DNA of 64,000 nucleotides, taken from contig NZ_JAGGKM010000005.1 in NCBI RefSeq assembly GCF_017873715.1, positions 409,529 through 473,528 of the forward strand, given 5' to 3'. The notes below the pieces were generated by a model. That model saw only the letters and a program-made list of their open reading frames with translations, did no database searches and was not told the origin of the DNA. The position numbers and the translations under genes are program-made. This document shows, in pieces, positions 54,849 through 63,753 of this stretch. The first letter of the stretch is position 1. The number at the start of each line of letters is the position of its first letter. Source of the stretch: Cytobacillus luteolus (GTDB lineage: Bacteria > Bacillota > Bacilli > Bacillales > Bacillaceae_L).

Positions 54849-55905
54849 TGCTTTTATCTTACTTGTAATAACATTAGTATTCGGTTCGGTACGTACTGAA
54901 ATAATTGACGAAATAAATATTGTTACGGCAATTGGGTTTGACCGTGCTGAAGAGGGGAAGATACGAGGTACGTGTGTCATTCCTGTATTTAAAGCTGATA
55001 AAAGTGTAGAAAATGAGCAATTTACAGAAGAGTCTTACTTGGCTAAAGAGGTTATTAATATTTTGCAAAAAAAATCAGCTGACCCGTTAGTTACAGGAGG
55101 AATTAGAGCTGGGATCTATAGTGAAGCACTAGCAAGAGATGGTATTATCGAATATGTAGATGCACTTCAGCGAGATGCTAGTATAGGATCAAAAATGTAT
55201 ATGGGAATTGTTGAGGGAGAAACAACAGAAATGCTAAATCAAACCCTAGGAAACCTAGGGACTGGAAATTATCTTGCAACACTTATTGAACATAATACCC
55301 AAAATCGTGATCTCCCAGAAAGTATATTACATACTTTTATGTTTCGCTATTTTGCCCAAGGGATGGATCCATATCTGCCTATGTTAAAATTAGAAGGAAA
55401 CAAGGTAAAGATGACGGGAATTGGAATTTTTAAAGAAGATACGTTAGTAGATAAAATATCAGAGGCAGACATGTTTTTTTTCAAAGCGCTAGTTGAGAAT
55501 TTTGGTGCGGGTTCCTATACTCTAAACCTAAAGGGAACAGATGAATATGCAGCCATAAAAAGAATAAAGTCGACTAGAACAATAAATGTAGAAGAAAGTA
55601 ATGGAGGTACATTAGTATCTATTAAAGTGTCTCTAGATGGGATTCTTAGTGAGTATTCTGGTAGAAAAGCAGAGAGTGACGTTGTGAAAAAGATTGTTAA
55701 AGAGATGGAAGACTTGATTGAAGAAAAATCTTATGCTCTAATCAAACGCTTTCAAGAAAAAGGGACAGATCCAGTTGGAATCGGCTTCTCAGCAGAAAAT
55801 GCAATTCGAGACTTTGACCCTAAAAAATGGAAAGATGATTATGGAAAATTGAAAGTTGATATTGAGGCAGACGTAATATTAACTGAAACAGGGGTTATTG
55901 AATAG
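54823..55905 (+). CDS. Spore germinant receptor, C subunit, without lipobox Cys
   Basis: This 360-aa Ger(x)C-family protein has the expected body (IVTAIGFDRAEEGKIRGTC... and a C-terminal ferredoxin-like domain). Its N-terminal hydrophobic segment (5-20) ends LVFGSVRTEI. Normally a Cys-Trp-Asp follows the segment and receives diacylglycerol. Here no Cys occurs before C51, so the protein may be held by an uncleaved membrane segment. The start overlaps the B-subunit gene by 26 bases and has GAGGGAAAAAA before it, so an alternative start seems unlikely. Confidence 0.88.
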   Translation: MKKLLIISSAFILLVITLVFGSVRTEIIDEINIVTAIGFDRAEEGKIRGTCVIPVFKADKSVENEQFTEESYLAKEVINILQKKSADPLVTGGIRAGIYSEALARDGIIEYVDALQRDASIGSKMYMGIVEGETTEMLNQTLGNLGTGNYLATLIEHNTQNRDLPESILHTFMFRYFAQGMDPYLPMLKLEGNKVKMTGIGIFKEDTLVDKISEADMFFFKALVENFGAGSYTLNLKGTDEYAAIKRIKSTRTINVEESNGGTLVSIKVSLDGILSEYSGRKAESDVVKKIVKEMEDLIEEKSYALIKRFQEKGTDPVGIGFSAENAIRDFDPKKWKDDYGKLKVDIEADVILTETGVIE

Positions 55906-55987
55906 CAATTGTTATAAAAACTTAACTTTTCCTGTTATCATGGTAGTTATCTAAAATTATTTGGAACATATAGAGGAGTGTAGGTTT

Positions 55988-56743
55988 TTGAACTATTATA
56001 TTGTTACAGGTACTTCAAAGGGTTTGGGAGAATCGATTGTAAAACAACTTTTGCATGAAAATAATACACTATTTTGTGTGTCAAGAAAGCAAAACAATGA
56101 ATTAAAACAACTAGCACAGGATAAGAATGTAAATCTCTATTATTTTTCATGTGATTTACAAAAGCTTGAAGAAGTTGAAAAAATGATGGAGAAAATCCTT
56201 GGGTCAATAGACAGAGAGAAAGCCGAAGGAATTTATTTAATTAATAACGCAGGTATTGTTGAACCAATCAAGCCTGTTGGAAAAGCATCAAATAAAGAAA
56301 TGGAAGCCAGTGTCAAAGTGAACTTATTAGCTCCAATGATTCTAACTTCAACATTTATTCAAAGTACAGAGGCTATTGTGGCCAATAAAGTTGTAGTAAA
56401 TGTTTCTTCAGGCGCAGCTAACAGACCGATTTTTGGCTGGAGTGTCTATTGCAGTACAAAAGCTGGTTTAGATATGTTTACAAAAGCAGCGGGTCTAGAA
56501 CAAGAGAATTGTACAAATCCAACAAAAGTTATATCCTTCTCACCTGGTATTATGGATACAGATATGCAAAGAACGATAAGAAGTTCCGAAAAGGATGATT
56601 TTGCTGATGTTGAGACCTTTAAACAGTATAGCGAGAATGGAATGCTTAGAACCCCGGATTTTGTCGCAGAAGTAATAACTAAACTGATGATCAGTGAGCA
56701 GATAGAAAATGGTCAAGTCTACGATATTAAAACATTTATATAA
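55988..56743 (+). CDS. Short-chain dehydrogenase, benzil reductase-like (YueD)
   Basis: This 251-aa SDR has TGTSKGLG near the start, INNAG (about 88) and the YCSTKAG active-site block (about 156), and matches B. subtilis YueD, an (S)-benzoin-forming benzil reductase, through PGIMDTDMQ and the YDIK end. It probably reduces ketones with NADPH. TTG is the start; GGAG lies about 12 bases upstream. A longer frame from 55961 has no such site. Confidence 0.85.
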   Translation: MNYYIVTGTSKGLGESIVKQLLHENNTLFCVSRKQNNELKQLAQDKNVNLYYFSCDLQKLEEVEKMMEKILGSIDREKAEGIYLINNAGIVEPIKPVGKASNKEMEASVKVNLLAPMILTSTFIQSTEAIVANKVVVNVSSGAANRPIFGWSVYCSTKAGLDMFTKAAGLEQENCTNPTKVISFSPGIMDTDMQRTIRSSEKDDFADVETFKQYSENGMLRTPDFVAEVITKLMISEQIENGQVYDIKTFI

Positions 56744-56855
56744 ATTTTTTACCGAAGATGTATAAAAGTAAATTGTATGAGCAATAATAATCGAGCAAGA
56801 TTAAATTTAAAAGTTTAGTTTTGTGTAATATTTACATACTAGGAGGCAACAAAAC

Positions 56856-57056
56856 ATGGAACATGGTAAAGTTAAATGGTTTAACAGTGAAAAAGGATTT
56901 GGATTTATTGAGCGTGAAGGTGGAGAAGACGTATTCGTTCATTTCTCAGCTATTCAATCAGAAGGATTCAAATCACTTGATGAAGGCCAAGAGGTAACTT
57001 TTGAAATTGAAGATGGCCAACGTGGACCTCAAGCGACTAATGTGCGCAAAGCTTAA
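56856..57056 (+). CDS. csp: Cold-shock protein (CspA/CspB family)
   Basis: This 66-aa OB-fold protein has RNP1 KGFGFIE and RNP2 VFVHFSA, the RNA-binding motifs of cold-shock proteins. It acts as an RNA chaperone. AGGAGG precedes the ATG, and the 110-base upstream gap probably includes a leader. A perfect terminator follows. Confidence 0.95.
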   Translation: MEHGKVKWFNSEKGFGFIEREGGEDVFVHFSAIQSEGFKSLDEGQEVTFEIEDGQRGPQATNVRKA

Positions 57057-57073
57057 AAAAATAAATGGTTCAT

Positions 57074-57106
57074 AAAAAACAGACTTCTTTTGAGGTCTGT
57101 TTTTTC
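57074..57106 (+). terminator. Terminator of csp
   Basis: aaaacagac and gtctgtttt pair perfectly, with T6 following. Confidence 0.88.
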
Positions 57107-57175
57107 GTGTTTGTAGAAGAACCTGTTATAATTTAATTGATATAAAAGTTTGAAAATTAACACGGAGGTAAGATT

Positions 57176-58132
57176 ATGAACAAAATATATAAGGTTGGTG
57201 TCATCGGTTTAGGTGCTATAGGTGAACGACTTATTCAATCATTTGTTCAACACCCAAGTACAGAAGTAGTGGCTGTGTGTGACCAATTAAATGAGCGTGT
57301 TGTATCAGTTGCTGAAAAACTAGGCGGCATTCAATCGTACACAAATCATCAGCAAATGCTAGGTGAAGTAGAGTTAGACTTAGTATACATAGCTGTTCCA
57401 CCCAAATATCATCATGCCATAGCAGCTGATGTAATAAATAAAGGAATTCACCTTTTATGTGAAAAACCGCTTGCGAACTCCGTAGAAGAAGCATTCGATA
57501 TGAAAAATAAAGCGGAGACGGCTGGGATTGTCCATGCTATGAATTTCCCTTTAAACTATGGTTCAGCAGCTAATACATTTGCTAAATTGATTGAAGAAAA
57601 GTATGTTGGTAAGCTTCGAAGACTTGAACTTACAATGCATTTTCCACAATGGCCTCGGTTTTGGCAACAAAATGATTGGGTAGCAAGTAGGGAACAAGGC
57701 GGATTTGTACTTGAAGTTGGGGTTCATTTTATCCAGCAGGCTCAGCGAATTTTTGGTTCAATAGCATATAAAAATGGACAGCTTGAGTTACCAGAGAATC
57801 CTACAAAGAGCGAAATAGGGGTTTACGCAAATCTTGAGCTTGAAGATGGTACACCATTTATCATCAATGGTTTGAGTGATATTGCAGGCGATGAGCGTAT
57901 TGCGTTTACTGCTTATGGAACAGAAGGAACACTATCTTTGGTGAATTGGGGAATGCTTGAAGGTGGAAAAGTGGGTGAATCAATTGCTAAAATTGAGCCG
58001 ATTGAAGTTGATTCGTCATCTTTAATTGATAACCTTGTAAGAGCTTTAAATGGTGAAAAGGCTAAACTTTATGATTTTAATGCTGGATATGATGCACAGG
58101 TTATTTTGGAAAAGCTAAGAGGTAATGAATAG
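57176..58132 (+). CDS. Gfo/Idh/MocA-family oxidoreductase
   Basis: This 318-aa protein has an N-terminal Rossmann domain with GLGAIGERL (about 10) and the CEKPLANS motif (about 95), followed by a beta-sheet C-terminal domain with GGFVLEVGVHFI. Members oxidise or reduce sugars, inositols or related compounds with NAD(P). The substrate is not evident. It is a single gene with GGAGG ahead. Confidence 0.9.
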   Translation: MNKIYKVGVIGLGAIGERLIQSFVQHPSTEVVAVCDQLNERVVSVAEKLGGIQSYTNHQQMLGEVELDLVYIAVPPKYHHAIAADVINKGIHLLCEKPLANSVEEAFDMKNKAETAGIVHAMNFPLNYGSAANTFAKLIEEKYVGKLRRLELTMHFPQWPRFWQQNDWVASREQGGFVLEVGVHFIQQAQRIFGSIAYKNGQLELPENPTKSEIGVYANLELEDGTPFIINGLSDIAGDERIAFTAYGTEGTLSLVNWGMLEGGKVGESIAKIEPIEVDSSSLIDNLVRALNGEKAKLYDFNAGYDAQVILEKLRGNE

Positions 58133-58150
58133 ACTCTTTGAACATTGACC

Positions 58151-58305
58151 GTTTCCTTTCCGCTGCAGGCACTTGCTTTTTGCGGGGAGGAAAAGGAAGG
58201 TTATTTTCACTATCGTGAAAAAACCCACTCCTCAACGTTCCGTCTGCGGGGTCTCGACTTTTCCTCTACATCCCGCAGGAGTCAAGTGCCTTCCGCTTCA
58301 ATCCA
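58151..58305. repeat. Intergenic palindromic repeat, copy 2
   Basis: aggcacttg (58167-58175) and caagtgcct (58283-58291) form the outer arms. Reverse-complemented, its right half matches copy 1 at 46682-46800 over a long stretch (ggaaggcacttgactcctgc...). The middle carries an extra hairpin ttttcac/gtgaaaa. The two copies face opposite directions about 11.5 kb apart. The frame 58173-58415 across it is not a gene. Confidence 0.82.
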
Positions 58306-58348
58306 CTATAAATTATAAAACGTCTATATTCTCTTCAAAAAAGAGCAC

Positions 58349-58386
58349 AAAAAAGAGGCGACAGTCATTGTCAGCCTCTTTTTTCG
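58349..58386 (-). terminator. Terminator of the siderophore-binding protein gene
   Basis: aaaaaagaggc and gcctctttttt pair perfectly; read on the minus strand the T-run follows the gene stop at 58389. Confidence 0.85.
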
Positions 58387-58388
58387 TA

Positions 58389-59393
58389 CTATTCTTTTAC
58401 AAAGAATTTTTCTAAGTCGTCTAATAATAGGTTTGCAGCTAGAACTCCACCAGCTGTGTTCCAAATAGCATCGTCTACTTTGTGAACATTGCCAGCTTGA
58501 ACTGCACTTAGGTTTTGCCATAGTGGATCATTAATCATTTCAGTTTCATTAGTAGTTGCTTTTCCGTCTCCTGGCTCATAAGTGAAGTAGAAGATGATAT
58601 CTCCATCCATTTCAGGAATTCCTTCTTTACCAACTTTTCTCATAAATAGGTTAGCCGGATCATCAGAGAATAACTTTTCTAAGTTTGCAGGTCGTTTAAA
58701 TCCAATTTGATCAAAAATTACACCAGAGAATGTATCTGTGTAGTAGATACGAGTGTGGTCAGCCATAAAACGTACTACTGAAATTTCTGTTTCTAAATCA
58801 GCTTTTGCTTTAATTGCATCAATACGTGCATCGAAGTCTGCAAGAACTTTTGAACCTTCGTCTTCTTTATTAATTGCTTTTGAATAAAGCTTAAAGTTTT
58901 CTTTCCAGTCGCCTCTTAAAGTCTCAGCGAAAACTGTTGGTGCAATTGCTTTTAGTTGATCGTAAATTGCTTCTTGGCGCATTTTGTTACCGATGATTAA
59001 GTCTGGTTGAAGTGCAGCGATTGCTTCAACGTTTACTTCACTTTCAGTACCTACAACTTCAACGCCTTCCATATCAGCAGTGATATGAGCGTACCAAGGG
59101 TCACCAGTCCAAGATTTAACTGCTCCTACTGGTTTAACTCCCATTGCTAGTAACGCTTCAGTTCCTTCATTTGTTAAAATAACAATTTTCTCAGGTGTGG
59201 CTGGTACTTCTGTTGTCCCCATTGCGTGTTCAACAGTGTAAACAGTTGACTCAGCTTGTTCTGTAGTATCTGTTTTTTCTTCAGTTTGAGGTGCTGCTTC
59301 TTTTGTTTCTTCTTTATCTGCACCGCATCCAGTTAAAATTAAAGTGAAAGATAGCAAAACAGTAATAAGTGCTAACATCCATTTGTTTTTCAT
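58389..59393 (-). CDS. Iron-siderophore ABC transporter substrate-binding lipoprotein
   Basis: This 334-aa precursor has a lipobox TGCG at about 22, then a Thr/Glu-rich linker and a two-lobed FecB/FepB-type binding domain (PEKIVILTNEGTEALLAMGV). It captures an iron-siderophore complex for the permeases and ATPase encoded divergently at 59654-62542. GGAGG lies 8 bases ahead of the ATG at 59393; an earlier ATG at 59429 is too far upstream. It is similar to FeuA/YfiY-type proteins. The siderophore is unknown. Confidence 0.92.
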   Translation of the reverse strand: MKNKWMLALITVLLSFTLILTGCGADKEETKEAAPQTEEKTDTTEQAESTVYTVEHAMGTTEVPATPEKIVILTNEGTEALLAMGVKPVGAVKSWTGDPWYAHITADMEGVEVVGTESEVNVEAIAALQPDLIIGNKMRQEAIYDQLKAIAPTVFAETLRGDWKENFKLYSKAINKEDEGSKVLADFDARIDAIKAKADLETEISVVRFMADHTRIYYTDTFSGVIFDQIGFKRPANLEKLFSDDPANLFMRKVGKEGIPEMDGDIIFYFTYEPGDGKATTNETEMINDPLWQNLSAVQAGNVHKVDDAIWNTAGGVLAANLLLDDLEKFFVKE

Positions 59394-59413
59394 GTAATGG
59401 CCTCCAGTTTGTT

Positions 59414-59504
59414 TGATAATGATTTTCATTCACAATAAAGATAATAATAGCGATTAAACAATCTGTCAACAATTAATTGAAAATGGTTTTCATAATCATT
59501 GACA
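59414..59504. promoter_or_regulatory. Divergent iron promoter with Fur-type boxes
   Basis: TGATAATGATTTTCA (59414-59428) matches the Fur/Per box core TGATAATnATTATCA at 13 of 14 defined positions. A second site, TGAAAATGGTTTTCA (59478-59492), overlaps TGGTTTTCATAATCA (59484-59498). The + strand permease operon has TTGACA at 59499-59504, with TAGACT 17 bp later as a possible -10. Both operons should be repressed by Fur when iron is plentiful. Confidence 0.82.
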
Positions 59505-59653
59505 GTTATTCTCACTTCAAATAGACTATATATGATGAAATTTAATTTGAAAGTGATTTTTCTCACAGGGATAAAAAAAGGTTCACTTTATAATAAAAGA
59601 GACTTATTCCTACTACCACTTTTTTTATAGTGAAAACAGGAGATTTATTAAAT

Positions 59654-60658
59654 ATGATATTAAAGACAACACAATCAAGAGTGCTTGGTCTATTAATTGG
59701 TATTTTGCTTCTACTGATAAGCATGTGTCTAAGTATTGTTTATGGCTATGCAAATACAACATGGAAAATCGCAATTGAAGCATTTACCCAGTTTGATGGA
59801 TCAAATGAACATATTATTATTGAATCCGTTCGCTTACCTCGCGCATTAATTGCAGCTGCTGTTGGAGCAAGCCTGGCGATAGCCGGTGCATTGATGCAGG
59901 CATTAACCAAAAATCCACTTGCTTCTCCCGGAATTTTTGGTGTTAATGCAGGTGCAGGATTTTTTATTGTCGTTGCTGTTTCATTCTTTTCAATAACCTC
60001 TTTACAGGCTTTTGCATGGATTGCTTTTTTAGGAGCAGCTGTAGCAGCTTTTTTGGTTTATTTTATAGGTGCATTAGGTCGAGAGGGTCTTACACCAATG
60101 AAATTAACCCTTGCTGGTTCAGCCATGGCAGCGATGTTTGCTTCTTTTACACAAGGTCTTTTGGTTATTGATGAAATGGCACTCGAACAAGTGTTATTTT
60201 GGTTAGCAGGGTCAGTTGCTGGAAGAAAGCTAGAGTTGTTATGGAGTGTACTTCCTTATTTAGCAGTTGCTTGGGGTATTTCCTTAGTAATGGCTAATAA
60301 AATTAATGTTCTTACCATGGGTGAAGATGTTGCCAAGGGTTTAGGACAACGAACGGGGACAGTTAAGTTAATGGCTGCAGTTGCTATTATTCTTTTAGCA
60401 GGAGGCTCTGTCGCTGTTGCAGGTCCTATAGGCTTTATCGGAATCATTGTTCCACATATAGCTCGTTCACTTGTTGGCATTGACCATCGTTGGATCATCC
60501 CTTATTGTGCTGTCTTAGGTGGGATATTGCTAGTAATAGCTGATATCGGAGCTCGCTATGTTGTCATGCCAGAAGAAGTACCTGTTGGTGTCATGACCGC
60601 AATCATTGGGACTCCATTCTTCATCTATATTGCTCGTAGGGGGTTTCATAAATCATGA
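59654..60658 (+). CDS. Iron-siderophore ABC transporter permease 1 (FecCD)
   Basis: This 334-aa permease has about nine to ten spans and the FecCD signature VRLPRALIAAAVGASLAIAG near residue 58. It forms a heterodimer with the next gene's product. The ATG at 59654 has GGAG about 11 bases upstream; the GTG at 59630 has no site. The gene ends inside the start of the second permease gene (ATGA). Confidence 0.92.
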   Translation: MILKTTQSRVLGLLIGILLLLISMCLSIVYGYANTTWKIAIEAFTQFDGSNEHIIIESVRLPRALIAAAVGASLAIAGALMQALTKNPLASPGIFGVNAGAGFFIVVAVSFFSITSLQAFAWIAFLGAAVAAFLVYFIGALGREGLTPMKLTLAGSAMAAMFASFTQGLLVIDEMALEQVLFWLAGSVAGRKLELLWSVLPYLAVAWGISLVMANKINVLTMGEDVAKGLGQRTGTVKLMAAVAIILLAGGSVAVAGPIGFIGIIVPHIARSLVGIDHRWIIPYCAVLGGILLVIADIGARYVVMPEEVPVGVMTAIIGTPFFIYIARRGFHKS

Positions 60659-61707
60659 GCAAATACACATCAGTAAGATTTGGGAAAAATATCTCTTTTT
60701 TAATAGATAAAAAATCAGTAACCGTAATTTCTGTTCTTTTTGCTCTAGTCATTGCATTATTTTTAATAAGCACAGGAATGGGAGAAATGAAAATTGCTCC
60801 TCTAACGGTCGTTCAGGTTCTGTTCGGTTATGGTGAGCAAATGGAGACTCTTGTCGTAAAATCGTTTCGTTTACCAAGAATCATCATTGCCTTATTAGTT
60901 GGTGTAAGTCTCGCTGTAGCAGGAAGTATTCTACAAGGGATTATTAGAAACCCACTAGCATCACCCGATATTATCGGCTTAACGGGTGGAGCAGCGGTAG
61001 CAGTTGTTGCTTTCTTAGCTTTCTTCAGTGATACGAACAATTCTCTTACTGTGAGTATCAAATGGATGCCGGTTGCTGCATTTATTGGGGCAACAGTCGT
61101 TGCACTCTTAGTCTATTTATTAGCCTGGAAAAATGGTGTATCACCCATTCGACTTGTTTTGATTGGGATTGGGATTTCAGCTTTGATGCAAGCCTTTACC
61201 ACTCTTTTTATGGTTATGGGGCCGATTTATCGTGCAAGCCAAGCAAACATTTGGCTTACAGGTACAGTTTACGGTTCGACGTGGGAAAATGTGGCAGTAT
61301 TGACACCTATTGTTCTCATATTAGTAACTGTTACGATTATTTTAGCTCGAAATCTCAATGTCCAAGAGTTAGGTGATGAATTAGCTACAGGAGTTGGAAG
61401 TTCTGTACAAAAACAAAGACTCATTCTACTTCTTATGGGTACAGCATTAACCGGAAGTGCAGTTGCATTTGCTGGAGGAATTGGATTTGTTGGGTTAATG
61501 GCACCACATATCGCCAGAAAACTTGTTGGTTCTGCCTTTGGAGCCTTGATTCCGGTAGCTGCACTTGTAGGTGCATTGCTGGTTATGCTAGCTGATTTGA
61601 TTGGAAGAACCTTGTTTTCTCCTTTAGAGGTACCGGCGGGTGTATTCACAGCCGCGATTGGAGCACCTTATTTTATCTACCTTTTATACAAGAGTCGAAA
61701 CTCATAA
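60655..61707 (+). CDS. Iron-siderophore ABC transporter permease 2 (FecCD)
   Basis: This 350-aa FecCD permease has FRLPRIIIALLVGVSLAVAG and the coupling-helix GxGFVGLMAPHIARKLVG, ending with a short tail. It overlaps the first permease gene by 4 bases, so both are coupled. The ATPase gene starts 17 bases later. Confidence 0.92.
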   Translation: MSKYTSVRFGKNISFLIDKKSVTVISVLFALVIALFLISTGMGEMKIAPLTVVQVLFGYGEQMETLVVKSFRLPRIIIALLVGVSLAVAGSILQGIIRNPLASPDIIGLTGGAAVAVVAFLAFFSDTNNSLTVSIKWMPVAAFIGATVVALLVYLLAWKNGVSPIRLVLIGIGISALMQAFTTLFMVMGPIYRASQANIWLTGTVYGSTWENVAVLTPIVLILVTVTIILARNLNVQELGDELATGVGSSVQKQRLILLLMGTALTGSAVAFAGGIGFVGLMAPHIARKLVGSAFGALIPVAALVGALLVMLADLIGRTLFSPLEVPAGVFTAAIGAPYFIYLLYKSRNS

Positions 61708-61723
61708 GGAAGGGGCAACTGAC

Positions 61724-62542
61724 ATGCATGCTCTAGAAACGAATGGATTAACGCTTTCATATGGTGAAACTTTAATAATAGATGATTTACATCTACAAAT
61801 ACCTCAAGGAGAAATTACGGTATTTATTGGAGGAAATGGTTGTGGAAAATCTACACTACTTCGTTCAATGGCACGCTTACTTAAACCACAAGAAGGTTCG
61901 ATTCTGTTAGAGGGTGAAGCAATTGCCAAGTTAGCAACAAAAGAAGTCGCTAAGAAGTTAGCAATTTTACCACAAGGCCCAGTTGCTCCTGAAGGGTTAT
62001 CCGTTCTTCAGCTTGTAAAACAAGGTCGTTACCCTTATCAAAACTGGTTTAAGCAATGGACAGAGCATGATGAAAAAATGGTAAACGATGCACTTGAAGC
62101 AACAGGAATGAAGGAATTTGCCGAGCGCCCTGTAGATTCCCTTTCTGGCGGACAAAGACAACGTGCCTGGATTGCTATGACTCTAGCTCAAGAAACGGAT
62201 GTTATTTTACTTGATGAGCCGACTACGTATTTAGATATGACTCATCAGATTGAAATATTAGATTTATTATTTGAGTTGAACGAAAAAGAAAAAAGAACCA
62301 TTGTTATGGTTTTACATGATTTGAATCTTGCTTGTCGATACGCACATCATATTGTGGCAATTAAAGATAAGAAAATCTATGCTCAAGGCAAACCGGAGCA
62401 TGTAATTAACTGCAATCTGGTGAAAGATGTCTTTGCTATGAACTGTGAAGTAACAATCGATCCTCTATTTGGAACACCTTTATGTATCCCTCACGGAAAA
62501 GGAAGGTGTATTTTACAAAAGGTACAGAAGGTAGGAGTGTAA
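61724..62542 (+). CDS. Iron-siderophore ABC transporter ATP-binding protein
   Basis: This 272-aa ATPase has Walker A GGNGCGKS (about 38), signature LSGGQRQR, Walker B VILLDEPTTYLD and the switch His in HDLN. Its length and sequence match Fe-siderophore ATPases such as YusV and FhuC. The start at 61724 follows GAAGGGG and lies past the end of the second permease gene. It drives the permease pair of the operon. Confidence 0.93.
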   Translation: MHALETNGLTLSYGETLIIDDLHLQIPQGEITVFIGGNGCGKSTLLRSMARLLKPQEGSILLEGEAIAKLATKEVAKKLAILPQGPVAPEGLSVLQLVKQGRYPYQNWFKQWTEHDEKMVNDALEATGMKEFAERPVDSLSGGQRQRAWIAMTLAQETDVILLDEPTTYLDMTHQIEILDLLFELNEKEKRTIVMVLHDLNLACRYAHHIVAIKDKKIYAQGKPEHVINCNLVKDVFAMNCEVTIDPLFGTPLCIPHGKGRCILQKVQKVGV

Positions 62543-62543
62543 C

Positions 62544-63314
62544 ATGGTCAAAAAACTTCAACATGACGAATTGGAACAATTAAAGAATTTTCGTCTTACG
62601 GAGGAATCCTACCTTTCTGAATTATCTATATCGGTTAAAGGGCTACTAAACAAGACAGAGTTACATCCATTTTTACGAAAATTACAGGAGATTCTTAAAT
62701 CCCCTACTCTCAAGGTTACAGCATCAATGCTTGTGAAAAGATATGGTTTTTTTGCGGTATTATCCTTGTATTCCATGACGATCTTAAACAAGGGACTAAA
62801 TGTAAAAATGGATAATATATCATTAGAGAACAATGAAGAGAAAGAACTATCCGTTTGGTTACCTAATTTTCGTTTGGAGGATTTAGAGGTTTCTGAGGCT
62901 GAATCTGATCGCACGGTCTGGCGAGATGAGTACCTAAAAATGTTGTTTTCAGAGCATATTTTTAAGATTGTTTTTACTCTTTCAAAAGAGACGAAGATTT
63001 CGAAGCTAGTTCTCTGGGAAAACATCGCAATCTACATCTTTTGGCTATACGATATGCTATTAGAGGATGAGAGTTTTTCTGATAGAAGAGATCAAATCAA
63101 AGAGGATTATTTATATGTGGTGGAAAAGGCGCCTGGTGATTTGTTTGGACCTTATAACAAGAATCCACTTTCAAGATATTATACGCCAAAGACGTTTTTT
63201 CCAGAGCATGATAAAGAGATTCGTGTGCGTAAGACATGTTGCTTCTATTATCAAACAACCGATGCTAAGGATGACCATTGTTTAACCTGTCCGATAACAT
63301 GTAAAAGAAAGTAA
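62544..63314 (+). CDS. FhuF-like siderophore-iron reductase
   Basis: This 256-aa protein ends with the FhuF-type [2Fe-2S] motif: RKTCCFYYQT, then HCLTCPITC, giving Cys-Cys-x10-Cys-x2-Cys with an additional Cys. Such proteins reduce iron in imported ferric siderophores to release it. It overlaps no gene but begins 1 base after the ATPase stop, so it is the last gene of the operon. A terminator follows. The first 220 residues are all-helical and unusually poor in Cys. Confidence 0.83.
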   Translation: MVKKLQHDELEQLKNFRLTEESYLSELSISVKGLLNKTELHPFLRKLQEILKSPTLKVTASMLVKRYGFFAVLSLYSMTILNKGLNVKMDNISLENNEEKELSVWLPNFRLEDLEVSEAESDRTVWRDEYLKMLFSEHIFKIVFTLSKETKISKLVLWENIAIYIFWLYDMLLEDESFSDRRDQIKEDYLYVVEKAPGDLFGPYNKNPLSRYYTPKTFFPEHDKEIRVRKTCCFYYQTTDAKDDHCLTCPITCKRK

Positions 63315-63315
63315 A

Positions 63316-63346
63316 GGAATTGGCTCTGGTCAATTTCTTTTTTTGT
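63316..63346 (+). terminator. Terminator of the iron operon
   Basis: gaattg and tcaattt-type arms form a short stem with a T7 tail about 10 bases after the reductase gene. Confidence 0.6.
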
Positions 63347-63392
63347 ATTTTGTTGTAGGGTATACTAAATAATATTGAAGGGAGAGAACGGA

Positions 63393-63647
63393 ATGGATCA
63401 AAAGTTTGTAGAGCAATTTGAAGGACTGTTAGAGAAATACACTGAACTCATGGTTGGTGAAAATACCCCTGAGTTAAAGCAAAAAGTACAAATGTGGGCA
63501 TTGTATACGCACATAGCGAAATCCATGCCAGCTTTGGCTAAACACTGGAATGAAACCTATCCAGATGCCAAAGAACAGATGAAAGACCTGATTGGTGATA
63601 TTAAAAAGCTAAATGAAGAGCATCGAGCGAATATACAGAACAAATGA
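63393..63647 (+). CDS. yusU: YusU/DUF2573-type protein
   Basis: This 84-aa helical protein has the YusU-type opening MDQKFVEQFEGLLEKYTELM and a Lys-rich end. In B. subtilis yusU lies beside yusV (siderophore ATPase), matching the location here. Function unknown. The start at 63393 has GGGAGAG upstream; the TTG frame at 63375 is too long. Confidence 0.8.
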   Translation: MDQKFVEQFEGLLEKYTELMVGENTPELKQKVQMWALYTHIAKSMPALAKHWNETYPDAKEQMKDLIGDIKKLNEEHRANIQNK

Positions 63648-63653
63648 TGAGGG

Positions 63654-63680
63654 CCGTCACACTTTGGTGTGACGGTTTTT
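63654..63680 (+). terminator. Terminator of yusU
   Basis: ccgtcacac and gtgtgacgg pair perfectly and are followed by a T-run. Confidence 0.9.
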
Positions 63681-63753
63681 ATTATGGAGGTTGTTATATC
63701 GATTAGACCGTACTATTTATGTGCAATGAAAGTAAAGTGTGCTTCATTAGAGG

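Noticed and set aside
58173..58415. Open frame of 80 codons on the + strand
   Set aside because: It runs across the intergenic palindromic repeat and a terminator, with no ribosome site.
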